Shown here: positions 1 through 11,925 of the stretch, in pieces
How positions within the stretch are numbered: position 1 is the stretch's first letter
How the letters are laid out: every line of letters begins with the position of its first letter
Program-made: the position numbers and the translations under genes
Notes under the pieces: model-generated
Told to the model about the DNA's origin: nothing
Seen by the model: the letters and a program-made list of their open reading frames with translations, nothing else
Database searches by the model: none
Source: Flabesymbios commensalis
Lineage: Eukaryota > Annelida > Polychaeta > Terebellida > Flabelligeridae
DNA: 64,000 nt
Assembly (NCBI GenBank): GCA_964017125.1
Contig: OZ024914.1
Location: 21,696,282 to 21,760,281, forward strand
Direction: 5' to 3'

Positions 1-2771
1 CTGAGACGGCAACGGCTACATTATTATGATTATAGAAAAGCCTCATTTCTCACCAACACTACTGTATATATAGTTGTTCTAGATAAAATAAATAATAATC
101 TTGTTCAGTTAACAATGCGATCAAGATTATTTTACAATAAGATGTTATTGTTAAAATTATGCCTACAGTAACTAAGTTATTGCTATGGTAACACCTACAA
201 GTGATACACGTGATAATGTAAACTTAAAGTTGTATATGTTAGAGTCTCAAGGCAAAACACATGTACACATTTCATAATAAAACAAAATGTGTTAGCCCCA
301 CCTGGTGTTCTCCGTCGCTAAATGGTTACATCACTCACATCCGTCAGCCAAAACAAAAACAACGCGTGATGACACCAGATCCAGATTATATCAATCTCGT
401 TTTTCTTATTTAAAAATATCTTTATGTCCTACACATGATAATTTCAACACCACTTACTAAGCTCTATTATGTTAAGCACGAAAATGTCATTATTATTCCA
501 CATTGAGATGCAAAATGTCGCTTTACAGTTATGGACCCTTCACATCCAAGTTGATCATTTATAATGTTTGGTCATCTACAGAAAACAGTGAACATGCATA
601 AACACAGTCATACCGAAATAAATAATAAATGCATATTAATGACGACAAATCATCTTGTCTGTCATTTTTACCAAGTGATCATTTCACTTGGTATCTGGGT
701 GAGAGGTAGGTTCATAAGCAAGAATACTAAGCAAATCCAGCAAGAAAGACATGGCACAAGATCACAATAAGCTTAAAGCACAAAATATCTCGCAAAACCC
801 ACCAGAATCAATATCAGATCTGAAGGTTTATGTGGGCACATAACTATAATGTATATCTCCTTCTCCATGACATCTCGCAACTCGCGAAGGACAATTCAAC
901 CTGCAATTAATTTGTAGGCTAATATTTATTTTCAAAATCCTCCTAAAAGTTTGGTCATCGGAATTATATAAAATTGTGTTTTGCATGGATTTTCAAACCA
1001 GAACATCATGTAAGCGAAATTACTGTTCATGCTAATGTAGCATGCACACAATGCACTTTATCTTTGTCAGGGTTAGTTTCCAAGGGCCCACGCGTATTCG
1101 AAAAATTGCCACAAAATATTTTCATGTCATTTTATCATGTTTATGGTGTTCATTGATAAAGTGATGAAAGTAAACAATTTGACGATTTGGGGGCCTATTA
1201 TTTATTTTCTAAATCCTCAGTATCTGACAGTCAGGCTAAAAACAAAGTATGTATTTCATTTATACATATATCTGCATTTTATCTGGATTTTTGTGAGAAA
1301 AAATAAGCATGATAATAAATTGCTAATAGGACCAGCACACTTTTTATAGTAAGAATGATTTTAGTATTATTTCATCTCGCTCACTAACTTTTCTAGAAAT
1401 AGGTCCACATTTTGTTTTATTTCGTCGCCCTCATTAACTTTTCCAGAAATTTGTTCAGCCTTTTTTAGTCGCCCTCATTAATTTTTCCAGAAAAAAGTCT
1501 AAATTTGTTTTTTCTGATTTTTTTCTGCCCTCCCTTATGAGATTTTGGATTTTTTCACATTAAAAACAGAGAAAAAAACATAGCGAGGTTATGTTTAGTA
1601 AGAGTTGCCCTACATGGCATGGCAGTGATGACATTCATTAAAAGTTGCTCCTCCAGAAAATTTATCACAGCGCTCATCATTGAAACAAACTCCGAATCGT
1701 AGCACATATAATATGCCATATTTAACACGTCAAACGTTAGGATTTGGCCTATGGCGTATGGAGTCAATTGGAACATTCTGAAGAAAATTCACGATGCAGT
1801 ATAAATAATAATGTGATCAAATAAATAGAAGCACTTTAAATGATAGTACACATTTTGTCAGATTATCATCACGCACAAAATGTGTTTAGATATATTTCTG
1901 AAGACCTGACACTATTCTGCTGTGTTAGCCTACGTCTGTGTAGTGAATGCTCAAGTAACGTATGACTAGAACAGCCCTGTGCCTCCTCCATGTAGGCTAA
2001 CTGAGAGTCAGCTTAGAACAGTCGTGTGACCTCCAGCTGACGTGTAGGTTCACAGTAGGTTCATATATTAATAACATTGACCAGAATCATCTATATCTAG
2101 GTCATTATCAAGGACACAATGTGAAATACAGGCGGAATATATGGTCCTTATAAAAAGATGTACAGATTTATGAATTGAAAAGAAATCAAGAATATATATC
2201 TGACAAATGTCCCTGAGTGTTCAGTTCAAATGTAGTTATACACGCTGTTACAATGTGTCGTTCCAACGCCAATGTTTCAGCTAGCATGCTAGCATTAAGC
2301 TTTGTAGTAACATCTATAAGCCAAGTATCAAAATCACCCATCTGTTGAAACATGATGAGTTGCCGTCAAAGACATAGCTGCGACAAAGGAGCTCATTCTC
2401 TAGTGTGGTGTAATTGAACTGTTAAATGAAATCCGGTGAAATTACATCTCGTATAAATGAATTAACCCTTATCTTGCTAAATTACATAATTTAACTTTTT
2501 TCACCCAATTGAAGTTGTGTCTCGCTACAGAAACCCACAACTTCAAGTGGCTGATATTTGTTTACTTTGACAACAACAATTTGCAAATCTTGATGCTTAA
2601 ACATTCATTTCATTCCCAACAGTGATTTAAACGGATGCTAAAACTGATTAAAAACGACTTTAGTCGTGATGAACAGGCAAAGGGTCAATATATAATATAA
2701 TCTGACACGATACACCAGACCAGCGCTGTGGAAATGTCTGTTGGCGTAAGTTATGATAGGCTTTTACATTA
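1..2771. repeat. Left copy of a locus-scale tandem duplication (3' flank of ankyrin gene)
   Basis: This stretch matches 61217-63958 in the same orientation along its whole length, with scattered substitutions and small indels. Shared landmarks include the start (ctgagac...attatgattatagaaaagcc), the phrase cattgagatgcaaaatgtc and the end (cagccgaagcaaaaa). It lies directly downstream of the last exon of the minus-strand ankyrin gene, so it is that gene's 3' flank or UTR. It holds no convincing gene of its own. A short degenerate tandem motif (CCTCATTAACTTTTCC, about three units) lies at 1375-1500. The duplication may continue left of the window. Confidence 0.9.
2462..2688. mobile_element. MITE of the TTAACCC family (diverged copy)
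   Basis: It begins TTAACCCTTATCTTGCT and ends with a degraded inverted match (caggcaaagggtcaa). Inside is the palindromic core typical of the family: a Thr-rich looking arm reading ACTTGAAG / acaacttcaagtgg around a CGCTACAG-type centre. The equivalent copy in the right duplicate lies at about 63599-63835, so the insertion predates the 61-kb duplication. The family is assigned from the better preserved copy at 34539-34744. Confidence 0.65.
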
Positions 2772-3197
2772 TCAAATGACCGTAAACACCCATGAGTAAT
2801 GATCATAGTAATAGTTGACCCACAGCCGAAGCAAAAATCTCAGGTAAGATTTATACACTGCTATCCCCATTATAGATACAGATTCCACATTTCTTTTTGG
2901 AGTTGACGGGCAGTGAGTAGGACTGGGAGCTATTGCTCTGTCAAATTTGGGGGCCCCTTTAGGTCTGGCACCACCCTGATGGCCCTCTTTATTCTCACCA
3001 CTTGTCACCCTGGCTGCTACATCACAGTTTGTATCTGTACCCGCACCAACAGACTCGTTATCGTCGGTACCGGTAGGTGTCGTAGGACTGTTGCCACCTG
3101 TCGCTCTTTGTCGCACTCGTAGCTCGTACTCTTCCAGTAATTTGCTAACAGCCAGGTAACCTTGCTGCATTGCAACATCTTTCGCCAAAGATCCATT
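2772..3197 (-). CDS. Ankyrin-repeat gene, copy 1: last coding exon
   Basis: The acceptor reads tttcctgcag|AATGGATC on the minus strand and the frame is phase 0. The exon starts NGSLAKDVAMQQGYLAVSKL, the second half of an ankyrin-type helix pair that continues the repeat of the exon at 3755-3853. A low-complexity tail rich in Ser, Thr, Gly and Pro follows (for example SPTTPTGTDD), then a basic end (TPKRNVESVS). Protein role is unknown; ankyrin repeats bind other proteins. The reading frame stays open to 2772, but the final 40 or so codons are not conserved in the duplicate copy, which stops after SVSNGITKQ. The true end of copy 1 may therefore be alternative or newly gained. Confidence 0.75.
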   Translation of the reverse strand, partial: NGSLAKDVAMQQGYLAVSKLLEEYELRVRQRATGGNSPTTPTGTDDNESVGAGTDTNCDVAARVTSGENKEGHQGGARPKGAPKFDRAIAPSPTHCPSTPKRNVESVSIMGIAVYKSYLRFLLRLWVNYYYDHYSWVFTVI

Positions 3198-3754
3198 CTG
3201 CAGGAAACAGAAATGTCATCTTAACTGGACACACAACACATTGCATGTTGACATACTAGTCAATAATATATATTAGCTGTATATAATTGAAGTAATATAA
3301 TCATAGGGTAAGATTACGCTTACATAATGTAATAATATCCATCTGAATACACAATCATGATATATGTACACATAATGCACCATCTATTTCTTATTTTCCT
3401 TAGCTATTATTCACTAAACTGGCGTGGGCAGCAATAAAACAACTAACTGAATTAATACATGTATAGCTGTTTTATAATTAGACCGCTTACATTAAGATAT
3501 ATAAAATGATGTTCACAACAATCACCAGGTGACTCGTATGTATTTATATGTTATGTCGTATAAAGCTGAGCCGTTTCGTTACTAGTTATAATTTTAGTAA
3601 CAATGACACTATTCGGTTAATTTAGAAGAAATGTCAGTATTGTTGCTGATAAAATATAGTTATGTAATTTAAAGTGTCATTAAAAAAACATTAGATTTTT
3701 ACACATAACGGCAGAGCCTGGTTTATTTTGTAATTCTATTTCATCCGGACTCAC
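3198..3754 (-). other. Intron of ankyrin gene
   Basis: AT-rich intron between two phase-0 exons. The donor is CTG|gtgagt at 3755/3754 and the acceptor is cctgcag at its other end. No ORF, RNA gene or repeat is recognised in it. Confidence 0.7.
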
Positions 3755-3853
3755 CAGAGTGAGTATAGTGGGGTCAGTTCCGTGGGCCAGTAACAGAGTT
3801 ACGATATCCTGGTGTTCAATCTGAGCCGCCATGTATATAGGAGTAAAATTATC
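3755..3853 (-). CDS. Ankyrin-repeat gene, copy 1: exon of exactly one repeat
   Basis: 99 bases encode 33 residues, one ankyrin unit: DNFTPIYMAAQIEHQDIV followed by TLLLAHGTDPTILTL. The family hallmarks TP.Y.AA, IV.LLL and HG.DP are all present. The acceptor is gtgtttcag|GAT and the donor is CTG|gtgagtccgg; both ends are phase 0. An exon boundary that coincides with the repeat boundary is common in ankyrin genes. It joins in frame to SEDCG from the exon at 4901-5008. Confidence 0.88.
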
Positions 3854-4900
3854 CTGAAACACACACACAAATCAACAAGTGGCATCAATTGAATCGTATT
3901 ATTCGGGTTCAAGATATAATGTGGGCAATACTGAACTAATTATGAAATAAAATATGCAAAGCTTCATTAAATTATTGACATTTTTAGTCATGCATTTTTT
4001 TGTTTTTATAATACAAAGTTAATTTTCAAACAGAATTATCTGGTAGTGCGCTATAAATCAATTTGCATGTAAATTTGCATGAAGAGCTGGTGAATTATTC
4101 GAGAAACATTTTTTATCAGTGCACACGTGGACTCTTCCTGAAGAAAGGTAGCGGGTGCATTGTCATTACTACATATATGTCATGCTTTTATTTGTTTCTA
4201 CTTATCATAATTATTTACATACAGACTTAGACCAAGTAGATTATTGTATTTTGAAATCCCTGCTACTTCACGACAGCTCTGTTAAAAGGATTGCCTGGGA
4301 AAACAGCTACTATTCATTGATCTACATTGCTCACTACAGCCTGCCATGTCTGTTTACATAAATATGTCACTAGAGATGAGAGTATTTACTTAGAAACGTT
4401 GCTGACTGCCTTACTGACTGACTGACTGACTGACTGACTGACTGACTGACTGACTGACTGACCGACCGACCGACTGACCGACCGACCGACCGACCGACCG
4501 ACCGACCGACCGACCGACCGACCGACCGACCGACCGACCGACCGACCGACCGACCGACCGACCGACCGACCGACCGACCGACCGACCGACCGACCGACCG
4601 ACCGACCGACCGACCGACCGACCGACCGACCGACCGACCGACCGACCGACCGACCGACCGACCGACCGACCGACCGACCGACCGACCGACCGACCGACCG
4701 ACCGACCGACCGACCGAACGACCGAACGACCGACCGAACGACCGACAAACAAACAAACAAACAAACAAACAGACAGACAGACAGAAAGACAGACAAACAG
4801 AGAGACTGATCGCACGTCCAAACTCACTCACTCACTCAATTTTTATTTTGGTGAATATAAACGTACTTCTCTCTTTTCTCTCTTTCACTCACTCACTTAC
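3854..4900 (-). other. Intron of ankyrin gene with long tetranucleotide tract
   Basis: The intron runs from donor GGG|gtaagtg at 4900 to the acceptor at 3856. Its middle is the compound tetranucleotide microsatellite annotated separately. Nothing else was recognised. Confidence 0.7.
4412..4806. repeat. Compound tetranucleotide microsatellite
   Basis: On the plus strand the tract passes from (CTGA)n through a long (CCGA)n block of about 280 bases to (AAAC)n and (AGAC)n. The joins are single-base steps, as expected from slippage of one ancestral tract with point changes spreading. The minus strand reads (SVGR)n in three overlapping open frames; these are by-products of a period that is not a multiple of three and are not genes. 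Confidence 0.97.
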
Positions 4901-5008
4901 CCCACAGTCTTCAGATTCTGAGTTGACCTTGGCACCAGACCTAAGCAGTAGCTTCACAATATCAGTCTGGCCAGATAGAGCTGCCACGTGTAGAGGGGTG
5001 TTGCCTCT
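4901..5008 (-). CDS. Ankyrin-repeat gene, copy 1: repeat exon
   Basis: 108 bases, 36 codons, phase 0 at both ends. The acceptor is tgttctag|AGAGGC and the donor is TGTGGG|gtaagtgag. The product RGNTPLHVAALSGQTDIV, then KLLLRSGAKVNSESEDCG, is a textbook ankyrin repeat (TPLH.AA..G..DIVKLLL..GA.VN). It is the best-matching repeat of the gene and sets the register for the others. Upstream it connects across a 26.8-kb intron to AEVNAQTV of the exon at 31786-31892. Confidence 0.92.
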
Positions 5009-8000
5009 CTAGAACATAGAACAAAATAAGAATTAGAAAAAAGCAAATATTATTAAAATGTATATTATTGATATCGCTGTGTATACTAAATGAGTAAATC
5101 AGTGGCGGAAACGCCAATACTGACTGGCCCTATCAAAGACGTAAATGGTCAATCACATATCAACCAACCGGATAAATAATCCACTGTGTTCATTCTGTGT
5201 CGCCAGAGAGTTGGGTGCTCGCTGCAGCTAGCGTATTGAGTCGTGTATGTTTAACAACAAAAATAATACCAAAACATGGTAGGTTTCAAATAAAGCATCA
5301 TCTGGCACATTCGGTATTCAAGGCCCCTAAGGAAACTACAATCCTTTTTTAAATAACAACTGAATGACGGGCTGATCTCGCCATGTGTTACAGATGCAGT
5401 CACTCTCCAAATTATCAGTTAGAGACTAAAAGGTAACATACATGGTCATATATATATTAAAAGTAGCCTAAGCCAGATGAATATAGTATCGTTCAGCTAA
5501 TTTACCACGACCTGTATACCACGACCTAAATGTGTTTTTTTTTGCAATTTATCCACGTTAGGCGAGAGCGGGGTGGTTGGCATCCGAGGTTAAATGGATT
5601 TGAGCGTGTGAGATTTGCCAGAGAAAAAGGCATTGGAGCAATGTTGGATGCACTGCGCGTATCCAATTTTGAGCCAAAATCAGGGTTACACAGTGTCTGT
5701 ATTTGGATTTTTGTTTGATCTTTCATTCTCTATCAAAAATTCATTATTCTACGCCTCTTTCTACTGCTTACTAACACATACATGTACACGCTCCGCGTCA
5801 CCACGTGGGGTGTGAACTATGACAGAGGCCTTAAATCAACCGCCCAGGGTTGTTTTTTGTGCTGGGTAATAACGGGAAAGTCAATAACACCGTCAACATA
5901 TGAATAATTCAACGACCAGCTACACATATCAGCACACAAGACATGCCGGAAAGTCATCAAATATCCCTTTTTTCCGGCTTTACCTTTATAGTTTAATCTG
6001 ACGATTATGTCCTACATACATCATATGCCAGAGCATTTCTATTTTTATCACCCGGCATATGTCTCTCATATGCTATGGAGGGATTTTGAACAGTTAGTTT
6101 CCAGTTACATTGTATAACTTCCATGCCTAATATTTCACATTGAGTGTTTTACAAAAAATACATCGTTTTAGCGATGAAAATTCCAACATCCCAGCCACTT
6201 ATGCATACTCAGAGCTAAGCGATTATATCTGTCACATTAAAACATTTAAAGATTATATTAGCAGATTAAATTTAAATATGTTTAAGCGTCCTTACTGAAT
6301 ATAACTATGTCCTGTTAAATGGCCAGTTTGTATGAAGAGACATAGAATAGGAAATGAAAATTACGTCAGCAATTCAATCCAAATGTCCATTTCTGCCATT
6401 AAAGTACGGGTTTAGATGATCTGTGGTGGCAGATAGACCTACTGACACGTTATACTGATTCTGACGATGTAATGGGAGAGCAACACGCTATTATCAGTTT
6501 GCTATCAATAATTATACGTTTCACTAGATTTTCAGTCTGGCTGGTAAACACAATATATTGGCCAATGCTTTGTGTTTACCAGACTCTGAACCAACATTAA
6601 ACCACCAATGGGTTGAAGTATCATGTTGGTTGGGATATCTCAACAACTCCGTGAAATATCCCCCTATTGGCGTATAAGGACCTTTTACTGATCCCCCAGT
6701 ATCTTATAGCCATATTACTGAGCATATACAAGGCATTATGAAGCAACTACGTCGTCCCGAGAATGTATTCTAGTTGTGGGCGCACCTGTATTAAGATTTA
6801 TCTAAGGATTACATCAATATTTGTGAAATTATTATGACTTGCCAAGAAGTAGCCCTTATTATGGTTATTTTGGGCAATTCTGAGCAGCCAGTTACTTTTT
6901 TATCATTATGTGATCTTGTATTATATATTGCTCGCTTGCATCAAATAGTTATATCTGATAATAATATGACAAATACAACCCTTTCATTTCAAGACGACGT
7001 CAATACTGATGACAATAGTGATCGCTGATAATTGTCATTGCACAGTATTAAATAATCTACTGAACAGGAAAAATAAATCCAACATTGAGCAGATACATGT
7101 AGAAGAAACCTGTCCTGTATTTGGCATGCGTGCGGAGTAGCATTTAATCTCAGGTGTCGGTGGTTATCGTGCCAAGTAGGTATGGTTATGGGGTCATTTA
7201 GGCGGCTTGTAGCTGTAAATGATCATTGCTTATCAAAATCTGTATTTTTTGTATGAGCAAAATATGTATAAATCGATGATAAGGATGTCTGGCTAGTTAC
7301 AACTTGGAAAGAAAATTAAATTGTCCCCTGTTTAGATCACGGTAATCATGGAAATAAGATAGAGTTGGATCACAACCATGTTCCTGTTTCAAAGATGCTA
7401 ATAACACATTATACTGAGCGTACTATATTGATTACCCAGCGAACAAGATTAGGTGACCGAAAGTTTGTGAAAGATATTATGTATGCATACACCGAGTTAA
7501 ACATGAGTTTCAGTTTCTGCAAATCGCCGGGTGTGAGGGCGGAAACAACTTATTGCAGCGCTCGATCTCCATGCACACAGGGTGGGATGCTGGCGTGGTG
7601 ATTACAGCAGCAGATTTTTCCTTCGCTATAGTATTTAGGTTGTCAAAGAAACAAGTGGTCACAAGACACCATGTGGATGATTAAGAGCTGACATTACCAA
7701 ACCTATGATCATCTCTTACGGAAAGATGAATTTGAGCAAAATCGCTATAATGCAGTGGTGAGAAAAATAAGGGTAACAGTTAGTTGAGGGTTTAATGTTT
7801 GCATTATACGTCAGTGTTCAAATGCGGAATTGTCACCATTCTATCTTGTACAAGCATTTTATCTACACGTCCCTGTATCATTTATTGCAGAGATATGAAC
7901 AGTCTGAGTCCAACTTTAGCTGGGCATAGTTTATAATTCGCCATTTTCAAACATAATAATAATTATCAAATAGATAAGATCATATCAGCTCTATACAATT

Positions 8001-9871
8001 TAAACATGAATCGTTTGATTGTTCCAGTTGAAATTAACAATCCATATTATGTCAATATGTATATACACTTTCACTGAGGTCGAAAACCAATAGTCGTCCA
8101 TTCAATATTTCTTCAGTATGGTGTGATGGTAGGAGTGGGGATACATAACAAACATCAAGCTGTTCATAGATCATGTGAGTTTTGGTCAGGCCTCCTAACA
8201 CAGCAGGTTTTCAGCAGGCTGACATCATGCGGGATAAATCCATCATTAGATAATTGACATGGATGACGGCTGGTATTATCGCTGCCTCTAATTATATTGT
8301 TATCAGGACTGGGATAATCTAACATGCTGATTAATGTTGTTATCAATCAAATTATGGGCCATGGAATTATTACTGTCAACAGTAAAGCATAATTGGGCTT
8401 GAGGCAAGTTTTTTTGTTGGATAATTTGTGGGTTTTTAAAAGAGTTTCGTTTGTGACAAGTTCCTCGTCGGGGTAATATCCAGCTTGGAAACTCACCCTG
8501 GAGGAGGCCCTGAGCAAAGTCAAGCAGAGTTTTTTGTGTCTCTCCTTCAAGGTTAGCAATAAACGTATAAAACTACACAGCGCACTATATGTGATGGTGA
8601 CAAATCTTGATTTTTTTTTCGATCACGCCTTTATCTGACGTGTAACCTTATGGTGTCCTTCATCAACCCTATCAAGCTTGAATTTACGATTGTCATCTTC
8701 ATCCACTACAAGCCGTGAATTGCTGTCGCAATTCTCGACTTTTAGTGGATTTAGATGATTTGAAGTGAGTGGTAAATGGAAAAAAATATTGTTATTATTA
8801 TAACAGTTTCTTGAATGTGTTCTAAAACCCCTAGTTTCGAGGAAATTTTGACCTTTTTCAGAGATGCGAAATGATGCTTTGATGCATCGTGAGGGCATAA
8901 AGGGTTAGAAACACATCAGGGTATCTTTCCTGACAATAGTGTCAACCTACTAAATAATTAGTCCAGCCGCATTTCACGCGTCATAACGAGTCTCGATATG
9001 ACATGTAAAATAACAACAGATTAATCAACGTGACAGATTATGGGAGTTATATTAACAATGGCTTATTGCTTCACTGTAATTAACGCCAGGGATAATATCA
9101 CGCCTTGTCAACAGGATTGTGTTTATGATGGATCATTCTTGTTGAATATATGAGCGTATTTTTCTCTTTGAATGGATTAGAAATATCATGGTTATATTCC
9201 ATGAAACAATGAAAACATGAGCTTCACTCATGTTCTATAACACAAACTAATAATGATAAATCCAAGTCTGATCAAATAACACACCACTGTATATCAGTTT
9301 GTCTCTGCCATCTCGTAATGTTGCCTTGTCGTATACAGAACTTAGTCAAAGTACATTTACTGTAGCTAACACGTGGATGAGGTGAATGACCAAGTGTAAG
9401 TTTTACAACAAGGTAAAATTATTATCCGACATACCAACTATTTTTTATGCTTCGGTTAATTCACAATAAAAAACTAAATTTTTAACTTATTTTCATTAGA
9501 GAATAATTCTAATACAAATAAGCTAATATAGCTCAGTCATATTATTTTTACTGGAACGGGCCCCGGAAACGTATACATCTTTCTTTCTGTTCACACCATG
9601 TTCCTGAATGTCAACACTCCAGATTTATCTATGGATCGGCAAATTACAGATTTTTCCGAAATATCAGTGCAGTCGTCAAATGGGACCCACCAAGACGAAA
9701 TTAGTCATAAAGCGCCATAATTATATTGGTCCGTTCTACTGGATGTTTATAAAAGTGATGGAAGTGGAAGTTTATAAGATCCACCTTACTACACATAACA
9801 TAGATTAGTTTGTGTTTTTTTGGGGGGGGAGGGGGGGGGGGAGGAAGTCGAGAATTAGTTTGACATTGTTA
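5009..9871. other. Giant-intron interior without recognised features
   Basis: First 4.9 kb of the intron that separates the exons at 4901-5008 and 31786-31892. It is AT-rich with only short open frames. A GC-richer patch at 5550-5720 is open on both strands for about 60 codons but resembles no protein I know. A G-run lies at about 9820-9842. No MITE, SINE or RNA gene was identified. Confidence 0.6.
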
Positions 9872-10246
9872 TTAAAGGGACTGGCCCAGGCTAAAATCAT
9901 AAAAAAATCGATGATTTTATTTTGGCTTCTTATTATGACCATATGATGTAAACATGTCCATAGACTAGAACTGCAAAAGTTTTTTAATTTTTGTGCTGCG
10001 CATTCACCAGTTAGGCTAGATATAGAGACGAAATTCCTGATTTCTAATTATTGACAACCATGTCAAAAATTAGAAATACGGGAATTTCGTCTCTATATCT
10101 AGCCTAACTGGTAAATGCGCAGCAGAAAAAATAAAAAACTTTTGCAGTTCTAGTCTATGGACATGTTTACATCATATGGTCATAATAAGAAGCCAAAATA
10201 AAATCATCGATTTTTTGATGATTTTAGCCTGGGCCAGTCCCTTTAA
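9872..10246. mobile_element. Near-perfect 370-bp palindromic (foldback) MITE
   Basis: Two arms of about 170 bases, one starting AGGGACTGGCCCAGGCTAAA and the other its reverse complement, meet around a short loop near 10050-10070. Both ends are flanked by TTAA (9872-9875 and 10243-10246). TTAA duplications are the piggyBac signature, but the TIR does not begin CCC and a TA or TAA duplication would fit equally, so the superfamily is left open. The very low arm divergence suggests recent origin or arm homogenisation. No coding capacity. Confidence 0.9.
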
Positions 10247-10789
10247 ACACTGGCATATACCTTAATGTCTGAATTATATGAGCATTCAATCCCAAAATCC
10301 TCAACATATGTTGATCTACTGCATATATATAATTATGTATAACATAATATACATGTGCAGAATCTAGATCGGCTGAAAAGGCGTGGTCAGTGTGGTAATG
10401 ATAATCGACTTTGCTTCCATCAAATGCGGTGGCCATATTTGTCTATTTTCACCATCAACATCATGTATAATATTATATAAATGACCCGTGATCATCCGTT
10501 TTCCGCACAATGGTAACTTTTGCATTTTCTAAATAATTAGGACAGGCCTACGGCCGGTATCCTATTAAGTTTATTTTGCCTGAGTTTATGTCCTATTTAG
10601 GGGGAAAGAGGGGTGCTGTGTGTGGGGAAGGGTAGGTTCACATTTCTGTACACCAGTCCTTAGGAACATGTGCAGCATACCGTTTTAGGTCTTTAGGTTA
10701 AGTACTTTTGTCTTTGACAAGTGAATGTACATGAAAAAAATATTCACGATTATATTTGTGGTCAAGAGCTTAAAGGGTTTTGACTAGAA

Positions 10790-11125
10790 AAATGTTGGCC
10801 CAGCGTCGCAGAGTGGCACAGCATTACATCAGCATTGAGCCAATGTATCGTGTTATCTGGTATTTCTGGCTCCGGGATGAGAAGCGTCACCAGCATAATG
10901 CAGCAGTCAGCAAACACGGTACAATCACCCAATGCTGTTTCAATGACGGGCCAGCAGCGAAGACTGTGGGTCAACATTGAAACAACATTGATTGAATGCC
11001 ACGTCTTTGGGCATAGTATACAGCTGACCCAGTGATGGATTAGTGTTGGGCCAGCGTCGTAGACGATTGACCCACATCGGACCAGCAATGGCTGCAAGGC
11101 TGGCCCAACATTGAACCGGAATTTG
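10790..11125. repeat. Cluster of GGCCAGCGTC palindromic repeats
   Basis: Several partly overlapping units carry the family core (ggcccagcgtcgcag, ggccagcgtcgtagacg) and the linkers seen in other copies (aacattgaac, gccaatgtatcgtg). Open frames here on both strands come from the palindromic, CpG-bearing repeat and are not genes. The family is described under the findings. Confidence 0.75.
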
Positions 11126-11329
11126 GTGGGTAGGACTACATCCTCTGTAAGAGGTATATTGTAGGCGAGTATTGAATAAATGTTGGCCAGCACCGGCGAT
11201 GGTGGTGAAAGGAATACACGTCGAAGATAAATTTGAACTTGTCTCCTTGGTTCTTTCCTTAATAATATTCTGGACATTTAGGATGCTGGCCCATGAGGAA
11301 GACCAGTACACTGTTATGTTTAGAAAACA

Positions 11330-11797
11330 TTAGGACGATTTTTGTCTATGGCACTCAAACAAACTAACTTTTTTTTTTGTTGATTCAAATACCATCATAA
11401 ATGTACCATCATAACAAAACCCGATGGAAGCCATGGGGCACTTCTCCATTTGGATTTTTATGTCGCTGCAGATCGCGAATGGGTTCAAGCACTTGAAATG
11501 ATTGACAACACAGCCACAGTGTTTAAGACTATGTGAACTGTTGGCAAAGAACACGATGCGCATGTCTGGAATAAAGTCATTGGTCAACCTCGCCATTATA
11601 TACCTCAGCCTCGATTCCAGTCCAGCACTGATCGCCATCAATCCGCAGACCAATTCTACGCATGCGCCATTTCGATGCAAAAAACACTGGGAGGCATTGC
11701 AAATCAAAACCGCGCCGTGTGGACGAAGAAACTCTGGAGCAATCAAATCCCGGGGAGCGACCAGCCGGATGCAGTCCCCCGGTGCGTATGCCGTCAT
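11330..11797 (-). CDS. Unassigned 155-codon ORF, coding-like
   Basis: An uninterrupted ATG-to-stop frame starting MTAYAPGDCIRLVAPRDL. Later parts read GAVLICNASQCFLH, RYIMARLTNDFIPDMRIVFF, HCGCVVNHF and GFCYDGTFMMVF. Hydrophobic beta-like strands, regularly placed Cys/His and a GC level clearly above the neighbouring intron make it look like a real or recently real protein domain. An in-frame TGA sits just upstream of the ATG, and a possible acceptor (gactcag|G) overlaps the start. I do not recognise the family. It lies inside the ankyrin intron next to a palindromic repeat, so it could be a nested gene, a retrocopy or part of a mobile or viral relic. Confidence 0.4.
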   Translation of the reverse strand: MTAYAPGDCIRLVAPRDLIAPEFLRPHGAVLICNASQCFLHRNGACVELVCGLMAISAGLESRLRYIMARLTNDFIPDMRIVFFANSSHSLKHCGCVVNHFKCLNPFAICSDIKIQMEKCPMASIGFCYDGTFMMVFESTKKKVSLFECHRQKSS

Positions 11798-11811
11798 CCT
11801 GAGTCAACTGT

Positions 11812-11925
11812 CCCAGCAAATACAAGACATTGAGCCAATGCTGATTTAATGGTGTGGGAGCGTCGAAGACGGTGTGCTACCATTAATCAAACGTCTAGTC
11901 AACATCGCATGTTTACTAATGCAGC
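11812..11925. repeat. GGCCAGCGTC-family repeat
   Basis: Starts ccagcaaatacaagacattg and has the degenerate centre gagcgtcgaagacggtg, as in other copies. It directly abuts the 5' end of the ORF at 11330-11797. Confidence 0.65.

Noticed and set aside
2836-2850. Plus-strand CAG|GTAAGATTT donor conserved in both duplicate copies
   Set aside because: It lies opposite the minus-strand last exon and no plus-strand exon precedes it; conservation follows from the duplication itself.
4370-4831. Three long minus-strand frames of repeating SVGR residues
   Set aside because: They are three phases of one tetranucleotide microsatellite within an intron, with no independent coding signal.
10000-10245. Possible CRISPR-like or operator repeats
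   Set aside because: The symmetry is one large palindrome, not spaced direct repeats, and the context is eukaryotic.
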